A stretch of DNA of 24,047 nucleotides from an uncultured Alphaproteobacteria bacterium (GTDB taxonomy: Bacteria > Pseudomonadota > Alphaproteobacteria > HIMB59 > GCA-002718135), in contig CACNCW010000013.1 in assembly GCA_902619055.1 (NCBI GenBank), positions 1 through 24,047 of the forward strand, given 5' to 3'. The notes under the pieces are model-generated. The model worked only from the letters and a program-made list of their open reading frames with translations, did no database searches and had not been told where the DNA came from. The position numbers and the translations under genes were made by a program. Shown here piece by piece: positions 1-8,679 of the stretch. The number at the start of each line of letters is the position of its first letter. Position 1 is the stretch's first letter.

Positions 1-973
1 CTACATCTCCATAATCTAATCCAAGTTCTAAAGAAGAGGTCGCAACAACACAGTCAACTAATCCTTTACTAAGATTATTTTCTACTTTTAAACGTAAGTT
101 TTTTTCTAATGAACCATGGTGAACAGCAATTTTTAATTTTTTCTTATTAATTAGCCATAAGTTTTTAAATATATATTCGGCTTGCGCCCTCGTATTAACA
201 AAAATAATAGTTAATTGTGATTTCATTATTTCTTTATAGATTTCATTAATAGAATATGTAGCCATATGACCAGACCAAGGAATACGTTCTTTTGATTCTA
301 GAATTTTAATCTTAGGTAAAACTGAATTTTCATAAGAAACTATTTTTGGTTTTTTGCGGCAAAGCCATTTTTGGGCATCTAGTTTATTCTTGAGAGTTGC
401 TGACAACCCTATTCGTTGTAAATTTGTAGAGAAAGTTTGTAGTCTTTCAATATTTAAACTTAAAAGATCAGCTCTCTTATTATCCAAAAAAGTGTGTATC
501 TCATCAATAATTATATATTTTAGATTGTGAAAAAATTCTTTCGCATTCTCGTACGAATTTAATAATGCAAGTGACTCTGGAGTTGTAATAAGGATATTAG
601 GAGGTTTTTGTTTTTGTTTTTGTTTTTTATATGGTGTTGTGTCTCCTGTTCTTACTTGAAATGAAATATTTAAATCAAGCTCTTTAATAGGTTTCTCTAA
701 ATTTCTCACAATATCGTTTGCAAGAGATTTTAATGGAGAAATATAGAGAGTATGAAGACCTTTAAATTTTTTTAATTTTATTAAATCATCTATTGGATTA
801 ATAAACCCTGTTAAAGTTTTGCCAGCACCAGTAGGAGCAAATACAACAACATCAGATCCACTTCGAACATGATGAAACGTTTCAATTTGATGAGGAAACC
901 AAGACCATTTTTTTTTCTTCATCCACTTATTTAGGGGGTGTAATAATAGGGGATTCGATTTATTTATATTCAT
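1..973 (-). CDS. Ligase-associated Lhr-like DEXH-box DNA helicase, C-terminus cut off by window edge
   Basis: An N-terminal fragment of about 324 residues is visible. It reads on the minus strand from an ATG at 973 and runs off the left edge. Helicase motifs in order: a Q-like segment WFPHQ (about residues 25-29), Walker A APTGAGKT (46-53), motif Ia YISPLKSLA, TTPESL, the DEIH box in IIIDEIHTF, motif III SATL, and motif V with ATSSLELGLDYGDV at the edge. This is the pattern of the superfamily 2 Lhr-core helicases that sit beside bacterial ATP-dependent ligases and are thought to act in DNA repair as 3'-5' translocases. The start fits because residues 14-23 (LNKWMKKKKW) align with the usual N-terminus; Met18 would remove conserved sequence. 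The gene diverges from the exonuclease with no spacer. The family is usually about 800 residues, so more than half lies outside. A Lys/Gln-rich stretch comes from a GTTTTT repeat and stays in frame. Confidence 0.93.
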   Translation of the reverse strand, partial: MNINKSNPLLLHPLNKWMKKKKWSWFPHQIETFHHVRSGSDVVVFAPTGAGKTLTGFINPIDDLIKLKKFKGLHTLYISPLKSLANDIVRNLEKPIKELDLNISFQVRTGDTTPYKKQKQKQKPPNILITTPESLALLNSYENAKEFFHNLKYIIIDEIHTFLDNKRADLLSLNIERLQTFSTNLQRIGLSATLKNKLDAQKWLCRKKPKIVSYENSVLPKIKILESKERIPWSGHMATYSINEIYKEIMKSQLTIIFVNTRAQAEYIFKNLWLINKKKLKIAVHHGSLEKNLRLKVENNLSKGLVDCVVATSSLELGLDYGDV

Positions 974-1963
974 ATGGATTTCATTAACCATCAGCTATTT
1001 ATCAAAGATATAAATGTACATATAGATCCAATATTACCAAAAAAAACAGCAATTATTACACATGGTCACGCAGATCATGCCCGATTTGGACATGATCATG
1101 TTATTGCTACTAGGCAGACAATAGACATAATGAAAATTCGCTACGGAGATAAATGTGCGAAGAAATTTACTCCTCTTAGATACGGGCAAAAATACTCGAT
1201 TAAAAACTTTGATTTTACATTATACCCTGCAGGACATATCTTAGGGAGTGCTCAAGTTTTAATTGAAAAAAATAATCATCGTTTAGTCATCACAGGTGAT
1301 TATAAAGTAGGAAAAGACGAAACATGTAAAAATTTCAAACTGGTTAAATGTGATACTTTAATTACCGAAGCAACATTTGGATTACCCATATTTCAACATC
1401 CAGATCCCAAAGATGAAATTCAAAAACTCATACGATCGGTTAAAATAAATAAAAATAATTGTCATATTGTTGGTGCGTATGCACTTGGCAAAGCACAAAG
1501 AGTAATGAATCTTTTACGACAGCAGAAATATAATGAGATAATTTATATTCATGGCTCTCTAGAAAAATTATGCCAATATTATTCAAAAGAAAAAATTAAT
1601 ATTGGAAAGTTTGAAAAAGTTTCTTCAAAGGATAAAAGCTTTTATGAGGGTAAAATAATCATTGCCCCTCCTTCAGCATTAAAGGATCGTTGGTCAAGAC
1701 GATTTCCTAATCCTGTTATTTGCATGGCAAGTGGATGGATGACAGTTAAGCAAAGAGCAAAACAACAAGGTATTGAATTACCATTAGTTATTAGTGATCA
1801 TAGTGATTGGAATGAATTATTAGATACAATTAAAAAATCAAAAGCGAAAAATATTCTTATTACGCATGGTCAGGAAGATGCATTGGTTTATTATTGTAGG
1901 AAACAAAATCTTGTTTCAAAGCCCCTTTCCATCCAAGGAAGAAGTGATGAGGAAATAGAATGA
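974..1963 (+). CDS. Ligase-associated DNA exonuclease, metallo-beta-lactamase/beta-CASP fold
   Basis: 329 residues. The metal-binding signature HGHADH lies at residues 30-35 (His30, His32, Asp34, His35), followed by AGHILGSAQ, the GDYK segment, TEATFG, and late motifs ASGWM and SDHSDW plus ITHGQED. These match the ligase-associated exonuclease family (SNM1/CPSF-like). A Pseudomonas putida member of the same cassette is known as a manganese-dependent nuclease; that is family knowledge, not shown here. The ATG at 974 forms one CATATG palindrome with the divergent helicase start, and no earlier start fits the family N-terminus. No Shine-Dalgarno sequence precedes it; the AT-rich TATTTATATT just upstream could serve as a -10 for a nearly leaderless mRNA. 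Its stop overlaps the ligase start by ATGA (1960-1963), so the two are probably translationally coupled. Confidence 0.93.
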   Translation: MDFINHQLFIKDINVHIDPILPKKTAIITHGHADHARFGHDHVIATRQTIDIMKIRYGDKCAKKFTPLRYGQKYSIKNFDFTLYPAGHILGSAQVLIEKNNHRLVITGDYKVGKDETCKNFKLVKCDTLITEATFGLPIFQHPDPKDEIQKLIRSVKINKNNCHIVGAYALGKAQRVMNLLRQQKYNEIIYIHGSLEKLCQYYSKEKINIGKFEKVSSKDKSFYEGKIIIAPPSALKDRWSRRFPNPVICMASGWMTVKQRAKQQGIELPLVISDHSDWNELLDTIKKSKAKNILITHGQEDALVYYCRKQNLVSKPLSIQGRSDEEIE

Positions 1964-3528
1964 AAAAATTTTCTTCCTTACTTCACAATTTGATTTTAAC
2001 ACCAAGTCGAAATACAAAAATTAAATTACTTCAAGATTATTTTAAAATACTTGATATCAACCGTGCATATGCACTTGCAATTTTGTCTGACCAACTCTCA
2101 TTTCAATTTATTAAAGCATCTAAACTTAGAGAGCTTGTCTATGAACAAGTAGATCAACATTTATTTGATTACTCATATGACTATGTTGGGGATTTAGCAG
2201 AAACAATATCGTTGATTTGGCCAACAAATAAAGAGGGTAAATCACAAAATTTATCTACCTTAATTGAAAATATAAAAAAAATTAAAAAGTCTGAAATTAA
2301 TACAGAGTTTAGTAAAGTTTTGAGCGAACTATCAAATAACGAAAGATGGACTTTAATTAAAATTTGCACGGGTGGATTGCGAATTGGAGTCTCAGAAAGA
2401 TTAGTCAAAACGGCCTTAGCTGATCTGTATAACAAATCTGTAAATGAGATTGAAGAAATTTGGCATGGTCTAGAATTTCCATATGAAAATTTATTTCAAT
2501 GGTTAAGAAATGAAACATCAAAACCAAAAATAGATTTTAAAAAATTATTTCATCCTATGATGCTTGCTAATCCAATTGATGAGGAAAAAGATTTTAAAAG
2601 ATTAGACGCGAATGAATTTCAAGCAGAATATAAATGGGATGGGATTAGAGTTCAGCTTATGGTTTCATCAAAAAGTGTTTCACTATACTCAAGAACAGGT
2701 GATAATATATCATCTGCATTCCCCGAAATAATTGAATCTACTATAGGTGATGCGGTTATTGACGGGGAATTACTTGTGGGGAGAAATTTTAAGCCCTCTG
2801 GTTTTAATGATCTACAACAAAGGTTAAATAGAAAAAAAGCCTCAAAAGATCTTCAAAAAAAATTTCCTGTTTTCATACGAGCTTATGATATCCTTTTTTA
2901 TAAAGGAAAAGATTTAAGAAAATTATCTCTCGTTGAAAGAAGAAAATATTTAGAAAAATTTCAAAAAGAAAATACAACTAATCAAATTGATTTATCTACC
3001 ATCATTAATTTTGCAACATGGGAAGAATTAACTAAATATAAAAATAATTTTTATGATGATTTAAATGAAGGTGTAATGATTAAACTTAAAAATAGTGAAT
3101 ATTTACCAGGAAGAAAAAAAGGGTATTGGTACAAATGGAAAAAAAATCCAAAACTAGTTGATGCTATTTTAATGTATGCTCAACGAGGACACGGAAAAAG
3201 ATCATCGTATTATTCAGATTTTACGTTTGGTGTTTGGAAAGAGAGTGAATTAGTTCCAATAGGAAAAGCGTATTCCGGTTACACAGATAAAGAGCTATTA
3301 GTTTTAGATAAATTTATTAGAAATAATACTACCAATAAATTTGGTCCTGTAAGAGAAGTAAAAAAAGAAATTATTTTAGAAGTAGCCTTTGACGATGTAT
3401 TCCCCAGCAATAGACATAAATCAGGTGTCGCTATGCGTTTTCCTCGAATTCATAGAATTAGGTGGGACAAACCAATAAATGAAGTGCTTTCAATTAAAGA
3501 ATTTAAGAAAGAATTTAAAATAGATTAA
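1960..3528 (+). CDS. ATP-dependent DNA ligase of the ligase/exonuclease/helicase cassette
   Basis: 522 residues, close to the usual length of bacterial LigB-like enzymes. It seals DNA nicks through a covalent AMP-lysine intermediate. The nucleotidyl-transferase motif I is YKWDGIR with catalytic Lys225; the more common form is KYDGIR/KxDG. Further motifs are SRTGDN (Ia), IDGELLVG (III), RAYDILF (IIIa), EGVMIK (IV) and YKWKK (V). Residues 1-200 form the alpha-helical DNA-binding domain typical of ATP ligases, including GLRIGVS. The C-terminal OB domain runs from about 400 to the end. The start overlaps the exonuclease stop by 4 bases, and a GAGG lies 7 bases upstream, one of the few Shine-Dalgarno-like sites in this window. 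The 3' end overlaps convergent ispE by 14 bases. It is a repair ligase additional to the NAD-dependent replicative LigA expected elsewhere. Confidence 0.95.
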   Translation: MKKFSSLLHNLILTPSRNTKIKLLQDYFKILDINRAYALAILSDQLSFQFIKASKLRELVYEQVDQHLFDYSYDYVGDLAETISLIWPTNKEGKSQNLSTLIENIKKIKKSEINTEFSKVLSELSNNERWTLIKICTGGLRIGVSERLVKTALADLYNKSVNEIEEIWHGLEFPYENLFQWLRNETSKPKIDFKKLFHPMMLANPIDEEKDFKRLDANEFQAEYKWDGIRVQLMVSSKSVSLYSRTGDNISSAFPEIIESTIGDAVIDGELLVGRNFKPSGFNDLQQRLNRKKASKDLQKKFPVFIRAYDILFYKGKDLRKLSLVERRKYLEKFQKENTTNQIDLSTIINFATWEELTKYKNNFYDDLNEGVMIKLKNSEYLPGRKKGYWYKWKKNPKLVDAILMYAQRGHGKRSSYYSDFTFGVWKESELVPIGKAYSGYTDKELLVLDKFIRNNTTNKFGPVREVKKEIILEVAFDDVFPSNRHKSGVAMRFPRIHRIRWDKPINEVLSIKEFKKEFKID

Positions 3529-4351
3529 CCAAATTATTTTCACTTAGATGTGTCCATAGATTTGAAAAACTTTGTTGAAATTTTTTTTGTGCATTTATAG
3601 CATGCTCTTTTTTTTCAAATACACTGTAAATACAGGAACCACTCCCAGTTAGTCTTGAAAATATAACATTGTCAAAATCCTCCATGAAATTTATGATTGA
3701 TAAAAATTCAGGTTCATTTTTTTTAAGAATTTTTTCAAAATCATTTCCAGAATCTTGATCATTTATTTCTTCTAAATCAAATTCAGCATTATAATCAAAA
3801 TCTGAAGGTTGAAATGAATCATACATTTTTTTTGTCGAACATTTGAAAGACGGTCTAATTAGTAAGAAATAATATTTTGGAAAATGAACATTAGCAATTA
3901 AATCTCCCCTACCTCTAACTAGAGCATCTTTTTGATTCAAGAAAATAGGGATATCTGCACCGAGATCAACATAATCAAATATATTTTTCTTTTTTATTAT
4001 TTCAAGATTTTCTAAAATTTTTATAACACTTGCTACATTAGAGGAAGCAGATCCTAAACCAGCTTCATAAGGAAAATTTTTTGATATAGTAAAAAGAAGT
4101 TTAGGTTTATCTTCGTTAATATAGGTAAATAGTTTATCAATAATGCAATCATCAAATAGATTATTTTTTGGAGCAAAATTACCTGTATAGATTACTTGAA
4201 ATTTGCTGTGAGGTTGAACAGTTATCTCATCAAAAAGATCAATAAATGTTATTCCAGTACGAATATTATGAAAACCATCATCTCTTCTATTTATAATTTT
4301 TAAAAATAAGTTAATTTTGGCAGGTGATTTTTCAATTATTTTATCCAGCAT
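3515..4351 (-). CDS. ispE: 4-diphosphocytidyl-2-C-methyl-D-erythritol kinase
   Basis: 278 residues. IspE phosphorylates CDP-methylerythritol with ATP in the cytoplasmic MEP pathway to isoprenoid precursors. The N-terminus SPAKINLFL carries the conserved Lys12, GHMP kinase motif 2 is PYEAGLGSASS (residues 94-104), LGADIPIFL holds the probable catalytic Asp133, and the C-terminal GHMP motif is RLTGSGSCIYSVF. Length and motif spacing are normal for the family, though the middle is somewhat diverged, as expected for an AT-rich genome. The start overlaps the end of the upstream TPR gene by 11 bases, so the pair is one transcription unit (TPR then ispE). No Shine-Dalgarno sequence is seen. The 3' end overlaps the convergent ligase gene. 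Confidence 0.95.
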   Translation of the reverse strand: MLDKIIEKSPAKINLFLKIINRRDDGFHNIRTGITFIDLFDEITVQPHSKFQVIYTGNFAPKNNLFDDCIIDKLFTYINEDKPKLLFTISKNFPYEAGLGSASSNVASVIKILENLEIIKKKNIFDYVDLGADIPIFLNQKDALVRGRGDLIANVHFPKYYFLLIRPSFKCSTKKMYDSFQPSDFDYNAEFDLEEINDQDSGNDFEKILKKNEPEFLSIINFMEDFDNVIFSRLTGSGSCIYSVFEKKEHAINAQKKFQQSFSNLWTHLSENNLVNLF

Positions 4352-5651
4352 TAATATTATCTAATTTGCTTTGAACGTCTTCAGTTATTTCATCTTCTGG
4401 CTCCGCCAATTCTAGCGCTTGTTGCCAAAAATGAATTGCTTCCCTTTTTCTATTCATAGCATAATAAATATCACCAAGATGGTCTAGAGATATTGCTTCA
4501 CCAGGGGCAATATCTATTACTTTTTCCATTAGCCTTGCTGCTTCTGAAAGATTATTTTTTTTAAAATGAGCCCACGCTAAACTGTCTATAATATAAAAAC
4601 TATCAGGATTAGCTTTATAAGCCTCCTCTAACATTTTCAAAGAACGGTCTAATTTAATATTTCTTTCAACCCAACCATATGCAAGATAATTTAAAACATT
4701 TGGTGTTCCAGGTTTAATTTCTAAGGATCGTAAAAAATCTTGTTCAGCTAAGTCCCATTCATCTTTTTGTTCATAGCAAATACCTCTCATATAAAAAATA
4801 TTCCAGAGATCATCCTGATTTTCTTTGATCATTTCATCATAAACTTCTAAAGCTAAATCATACTTTTTATTGTAACGATAAAAATCACCTAAAGTTTTTT
4901 TTAGAGAATAATTGTTGTTATTATTTTCAACTAATGATTTAATTTTAGTTTCAGCTTCCTCATAGGTATTATTGAATAAGTAATGTCTAGCAAGACTATT
5001 CTGAGCATCTAAATAATAAATACTTTCTTTATCTATCTTCGCATATATATCTGATGCAACCTTATCTTGTCCAACTTGTGAAAATAACTCTGCTTTAATA
5101 ATCATTGCTCTGTCGTTTTTTGGATCAAGTATTTTTGCGAGTGAGGTATAAAATAATAAAAAATTATAATTTAAACGACTTTGTTCATTATTTGAATATG
5201 AGGATGATACCAATTCAACTAGAGCATTACTTATAGTACTATTATTTTTAAGTCTGTTATCAGCAAAAAAAATAAAGTCTAATAATTCACTTGGTTGCAG
5301 CCTATTGTCCCTTAGTTCAATGATGTCTTTAAATTTTTTATCTTTGTAAAGAGATGTGGTTTTTATAATTAAAGCTTCTGTGTTATTTTTGTTTTCACTT
5401 AAGATTTTATCAGCAATTTTTAAAGCTAAAACTAGATCCTCTGTAATTATTGCAGCAATAGCTTTATCTAAAAGACTGTCTTGAGATAGGGTGACTTTAT
5501 CGATATTAAATTTAAATAAAGTGGAACTATAATCATAATTATTAAAGGCAGATTGTGAGATTAAAAAAGATGAGCTAGTTAAAGCTAAAGCTCCAGAATT
5601 AATAACCAGAAAAATTAAGATAAATTGTAGTGTTTTAATTAAATTAACCAT
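4341..5651 (-). CDS. Exported tetratricopeptide repeat protein
   Basis: 436 residues. A hydrophobic signal peptide covers about residues 8-24, with likely cleavage after ALA. The rest is helical TPR-like repeats; clear units include LKKTLGDFYRYNKKYDLAL, IFYMRGICYEQKDEWDLAE, LNYLAYGWVERN, IDSLAWAHFKKNNLSEA and LDHLGDIYYAMNRKREA. This repeat set, with DSLAWA and DHLGD in the last third, is characteristic of an alphaproteobacterial periplasmic TPR family often found near ispE (from memory). TPRs serve as protein-binding scaffolds, and no enzymatic motif is visible, so the specific role is unknown. The start at 5651 is supported by the signal peptide. A TATACT -10-like element lies 9 bases upstream on the minus strand, which would give an almost leaderless transcript. 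The gene overlaps ispE downstream. Confidence 0.88.
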   Translation of the reverse strand: MVNLIKTLQFILIFLVINSGALALTSSSFLISQSAFNNYDYSSTLFKFNIDKVTLSQDSLLDKAIAAIITEDLVLALKIADKILSENKNNTEALIIKTTSLYKDKKFKDIIELRDNRLQPSELLDFIFFADNRLKNNSTISNALVELVSSSYSNNEQSRLNYNFLLFYTSLAKILDPKNDRAMIIKAELFSQVGQDKVASDIYAKIDKESIYYLDAQNSLARHYLFNNTYEEAETKIKSLVENNNNNYSLKKTLGDFYRYNKKYDLALEVYDEMIKENQDDLWNIFYMRGICYEQKDEWDLAEQDFLRSLEIKPGTPNVLNYLAYGWVERNIKLDRSLKMLEEAYKANPDSFYIIDSLAWAHFKKNNLSEAARLMEKVIDIAPGEAISLDHLGDIYYAMNRKREAIHFWQQALELAEPEDEITEDVQSKLDNINAG

Positions 5652-5698
5652 TTCAAATATAGTATAGTTACACTATGAATAGATAATTGTAATTTTAC
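5652..5698. promoter_or_regulatory. Divergent promoter region between the TPR gene and the uracil-DNA glycosylase gene
   Basis: These 47 bases separate two genes that start in opposite directions. On the minus strand a TATACT box (5660-5665) lies 9 bases before the TPR start. On the plus strand a GATAAT box (5682-5687) lies 11 bases before the glycosylase start. An inverted repeat ATAGT-TAC-ACTAT (5664-5676) sits between them and could be an operator. No clear -35 elements are visible. Both leaders would be very short, in line with the lack of Shine-Dalgarno sequences. Assignment is by eye. Confidence 0.45.
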
Positions 5699-6403
5699 AT
5701 GAATCAATCAAATAAAAAAAATTTAGAATTTATTATTAATTCTGGGGTAAATTATTTTCTTCAGGATTCTCCTAGAAACTGGTTTGAAAATGAGGAAAGA
5801 TTAGAACAGCCTAGTTTCGACAACGATACTAGGGATAAAAAATCTAAAATTGATAGTGTTATTGAAGATCTTAAAAATCATAAATCTCCTCTTCAAAAAG
5901 CAGCAAAAAATTTAGTGGTTTATGATGGTAACTTAAATGCAAAAGTAATGTTAATTGGTGAAGCACCAGGTAGAGATGAGGATGAACAAGGAATTCCATT
6001 CGTCGGAAGAGCTGGACAGCTATTAAATAAAATGCTTTTGGCCATTAATTTACAAAGAGAAGACGTATATATTACTAATGTAGTTAATTGGCGTCCAGCC
6101 GAAAATAGAACGCCTAATGACGATGAAATTTTAGAATTTTTACCTTTTTTGCAAAGACAAATTGATATCATTAAACCTAAATTTATCTTCCTATTAGGCG
6201 GTGTTGCAGCAAAAGCCATTTTATCGACCCCTCTTGCACTTGGAAAACTGAGAGGTAAATGGCATGAATACAAATCACTCAATTTAGAAGAAGGTATTCC
6301 TACACTAGCCTCCTATCATCCAGCTTTTTTACTTCGATCTCCTCAATATAAAAAACATTCTTGGGAAGATTTACAAATGTTACAAGAAAAATTAAAAAAA
6401 TGA
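5699..6403 (+). CDS. Uracil-DNA glycosylase, family-4-like, with no cysteines
   Basis: 234 residues. It removes uracil from DNA as the first step of base-excision repair. Motif 1 is GEAPG (residues 87-91), followed by PFVGRAGQLL; TNVVNWRPAENRTP is the mid-domain segment and YHPAFLLRSP (HPA at 207-209) is motif 2. Canonical family 4 enzymes ligate a [4Fe-4S] cluster with four cysteines. This protein contains no cysteine at all: the position before RPP holds Trp131, and the EICLP-type site reads EFLPF (Phe147). It therefore cannot bind a cysteine-ligated cluster. Some alphaproteobacterial homologues may already have Trp at the third position (from memory). Residues 1-60 are acidic and weakly conserved, common in this subfamily. 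The stop overlaps the transglycosylase start (ATGA, 6400-6403). No Shine-Dalgarno sequence is seen. Confidence 0.9.
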   Translation: MNQSNKKNLEFIINSGVNYFLQDSPRNWFENEERLEQPSFDNDTRDKKSKIDSVIEDLKNHKSPLQKAAKNLVVYDGNLNAKVMLIGEAPGRDEDEQGIPFVGRAGQLLNKMLLAINLQREDVYITNVVNWRPAENRTPNDDEILEFLPFLQRQIDIIKPKFIFLLGGVAAKAILSTPLALGKLRGKWHEYKSLNLEEGIPTLASYHPAFLLRSPQYKKHSWEDLQMLQEKLKK

Positions 6404-8145
6404 ATCATAAAAAATATTTTATTATTTGTTTTTTTATATTCTTCGTATTTTTTTCAAAACAAATCTATGCATACCAACAAGATATAGTCATCAAATATGA
6501 TAATATTTTCTCAACAAAAGTTCTTAGTGAAGAAGATGTATATAATTATCAACAAGCTTATAAATTTCAGGAAAAATGCAAATGGAAAAGCGCAAATAAT
6601 TTTATTTTAAAAATAAAAAATAAATCTTTGCTTGGTCATATTTATGCACAGAAATTTTTACATCCTAATTGTTATCGATCAAGGTATTTGGAATTATATT
6701 ATTGGCTTAAAAAATATAATGATCACCCTCAAGCAAAACAAATTTATAAATTGGCCATTCGAAGAATGCCAGCAGGTTATAAAAGTCCAACTAAACCTAG
6801 CGCTCCAATTGGTATAGAATCAGAACAAGTAAAAAGTAAAAAAACTAGTAAATATAAAAGTTCAAAGAAACTATCCAACAATCAGAGAGCTGAAAAAAGA
6901 AAATTAATTAATGGTATCAAATCAAGAGTGAATAAAGGTTGGCCAACAGGAGCAGTACAACTATTAAATCAAAGAGATGTAAATCTATTATTAGATCAAG
7001 TTGAGATAGATCAACAAAAGGAATTAATCGCCAAAGGATATTTCTTAGCAAATAAAAATGACTTAGCAATTCAATACGCTTCTGAAGCTCTTGTAAATTC
7101 TGCAAAATATGTACCTTATGCGGCTTGGACTGCTGGTTTATCTTCTTGGAGGCTAGAAAAATATCAAAATGCTGCAAAATATTTTTCTCTTTTTTCGATT
7201 AGTTTAAAAGACGATGCGTGGCATCAAACATCAGGTAGTTTTTGGACAGCTAGATCATATGCAAAACTTGGTCGCTATGATGATATTAATTTTTGGTTAA
7301 AAAGAGCATCAAATAATCCAAATAGTTTTTATGGAATGCTTGCACTAGAAATATTAGGAGTTGATAAAAAAATTAAATGGGTAGAGCATACTGATCTTAA
7401 TAAAAACAATAGTACAATTTTAAATATACCAGCAGGAAAAAGAATACAGACACTGATACAAGTTGGATTTGCCGACGAATTAGAGAAAGAAATTGTTCAT
7501 ATTAATTCCATTTTAAATAGAGAAATAGCAAAGGAGTCTATTCAAATTGCTGAAAATTTCGATCTTGCCTATACTCAATTAAAAATTGTTAATAAGCTAG
7601 AAAATTTTGGTATGGATGTCCCAACCTATCTCTACTACCCTACTAGTGTTTGGAAGCCACGAGATGGTTTCAAATTAGAAAAAGAATTACTCCACGCGTT
7701 CATGCATCAAGAATCGATGTTTAACATTAAGGCAAAAAGTAAAGATGGTGCCATAGGTTTAATGCAAGTTTTACCTTCAACAGCTAAATTTATTACAAAA
7801 AGTAAAGACGTAAAAAGAAGCAATAGTAATATTCTTAAAAATCCAGAAATAAATTTAGAGGTTGGACAAGAATATATTACGTATCTTCTTGATCTAGAGC
7901 AAGTTTCAAGAAATCTTATATTTCTCGCAGCAGCTTATAATGGTGGTCCAGGAAATTTACAAAAGTGGAAAAATGAAACAAACTATATGGAAGACTCGCT
8001 CCTTTTTATGGAAAGTATTCCTTCAAGAGAAACACGTTGGTTCATTGAAAAAATTTTAACAAAATATTGGATTTACCAAAATAAAAATAATAAGGAAATG
8101 CGTTCCTTAAAAATGCTGGCAAATGGAAATGATCCACTTTATTAA
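6400..8145 (+). CDS. slt: Soluble lytic murein transglycosylase (Slt family)
   Basis: 581 residues from the ATG at 6400, which overlaps the glycosylase stop by ATGA and is followed at once by a strong signal peptide ending near IYA (residue 24). An in-frame TTG at 6361 would add residues ahead of the signal peptide and is rejected. The enzyme cleaves the MurNAc-GlcNAc bond of peptidoglycan in the periplasm, forming 1,6-anhydro ends. The middle of the protein is the helical superhelix typical of Slt70. The C-terminal lysozyme-like domain has catalytic Glu438 in HQESMF, then GAIGLMQVLPSTA, and the AAYNGGPGNLQKW motif. A Lys/Ser-rich linker (about residues 138-160) separates the N-terminal segment. 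It is probably co-transcribed with the gene before it and with moaB after it (6-base gap). Confidence 0.94.
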   Translation: MNHKKYFIICFFIFFVFFSKQIYAYQQDIVIKYDNIFSTKVLSEEDVYNYQQAYKFQEKCKWKSANNFILKIKNKSLLGHIYAQKFLHPNCYRSRYLELYYWLKKYNDHPQAKQIYKLAIRRMPAGYKSPTKPSAPIGIESEQVKSKKTSKYKSSKKLSNNQRAEKRKLINGIKSRVNKGWPTGAVQLLNQRDVNLLLDQVEIDQQKELIAKGYFLANKNDLAIQYASEALVNSAKYVPYAAWTAGLSSWRLEKYQNAAKYFSLFSISLKDDAWHQTSGSFWTARSYAKLGRYDDINFWLKRASNNPNSFYGMLALEILGVDKKIKWVEHTDLNKNNSTILNIPAGKRIQTLIQVGFADELEKEIVHINSILNREIAKESIQIAENFDLAYTQLKIVNKLENFGMDVPTYLYYPTSVWKPRDGFKLEKELLHAFMHQESMFNIKAKSKDGAIGLMQVLPSTAKFITKSKDVKRSNSNILKNPEINLEVGQEYITYLLDLEQVSRNLIFLAAAYNGGPGNLQKWKNETNYMEDSLLFMESIPSRETRWFIEKILTKYWIYQNKNNKEMRSLKMLANGNDPLY

Positions 8146-8151
8146 TAGTTT

Positions 8152-8679
8152 ATGCCAATTGATACTTCTCTAGATTTTGTTCCAATAAATATTGCTGTTA
8201 TTACAATTTCAGATTCAAGAACTAAAGAAAACGATACATCTGGAGATACATTAGAAAAGCGCATTACTGATGCTGGTCATACAATGATTAAACGGACAAT
8301 TATACCAGATGATGTTTCTCAAATAAAAGATACCTTAAACACAATGTCAAAAGAAAAAAACATTGATTGCATTATTACAACTGGGGGGACTGGATTAACA
8401 GGAAGAGATACAACACCAGAAGCTGTTAATGAAATTGCCAGTAAACAGATTGATGGATTTGGGGAATTATTTCGACAAGTGAGTTTTGAAAAAATTGGTA
8501 CATCATCAATTCAATCACGTGCAGTTGCAGCTTTAATAAATAGTACCTATGTTTTTTGTTTACCTGGATCAACAGGTGCATGCAAAGACGGCTGGGATGA
8601 AATTTTACAATATCAATTAGACATTAGACATAAGCCCTGTAATTTTGTTGAAATCATGCCAAGATTAAATGAAAAATAG
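8152..8679 (+). CDS. moaB: Molybdenum cofactor biosynthesis protein MoaB
   Basis: 175 residues, normal for MoaB/MogA-like molybdopterin adenylyl-transfer proteins. They bind molybdopterin and take part in its adenylylation before metal insertion; which of the two steps MoaB performs differs between organisms. Visible motifs are ITISDSRT (N-terminal strand and loop), TTGGTGLTGRDTTPEA (the molybdopterin-binding signature), SFEKIGTSSIQSRA, LPGSTGACKDGWDEIL and a PCNFVE ending. Alphaproteobacterial MoaB proteins share this long C-terminal form. The ATG lies 6 bases after the slt stop with no Shine-Dalgarno sequence. The last stop base is also the first base of the rnhB GTG start. Its presence suggests the organism makes molybdoenzymes, though none is visible here. 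Confidence 0.94.
   Translation: MPIDTSLDFVPINIAVITISDSRTKENDTSGDTLEKRITDAGHTMIKRTIIPDDVSQIKDTLNTMSKEKNIDCIITTGGTGLTGRDTTPEAVNEIASKQIDGFGELFRQVSFEKIGTSSIQSRAVAALINSTYVFCLPGSTGACKDGWDEILQYQLDIRHKPCNFVEIMPRLNEK

Noticed and set aside
604..628. GTTTTT tandem repeat in the helicase gene as a phase-variable tract
   Set aside because: The unit is 6 bases, so changes keep the frame; it encodes a Lys/Gln linker that is also basic in homologues.
6361..6402. Earlier TTG start for the lytic transglycosylase
   Set aside because: It would put 13 extra residues ahead of a good signal peptide, and the ATG at 6400 forms the ATGA overlap seen at other junctions.
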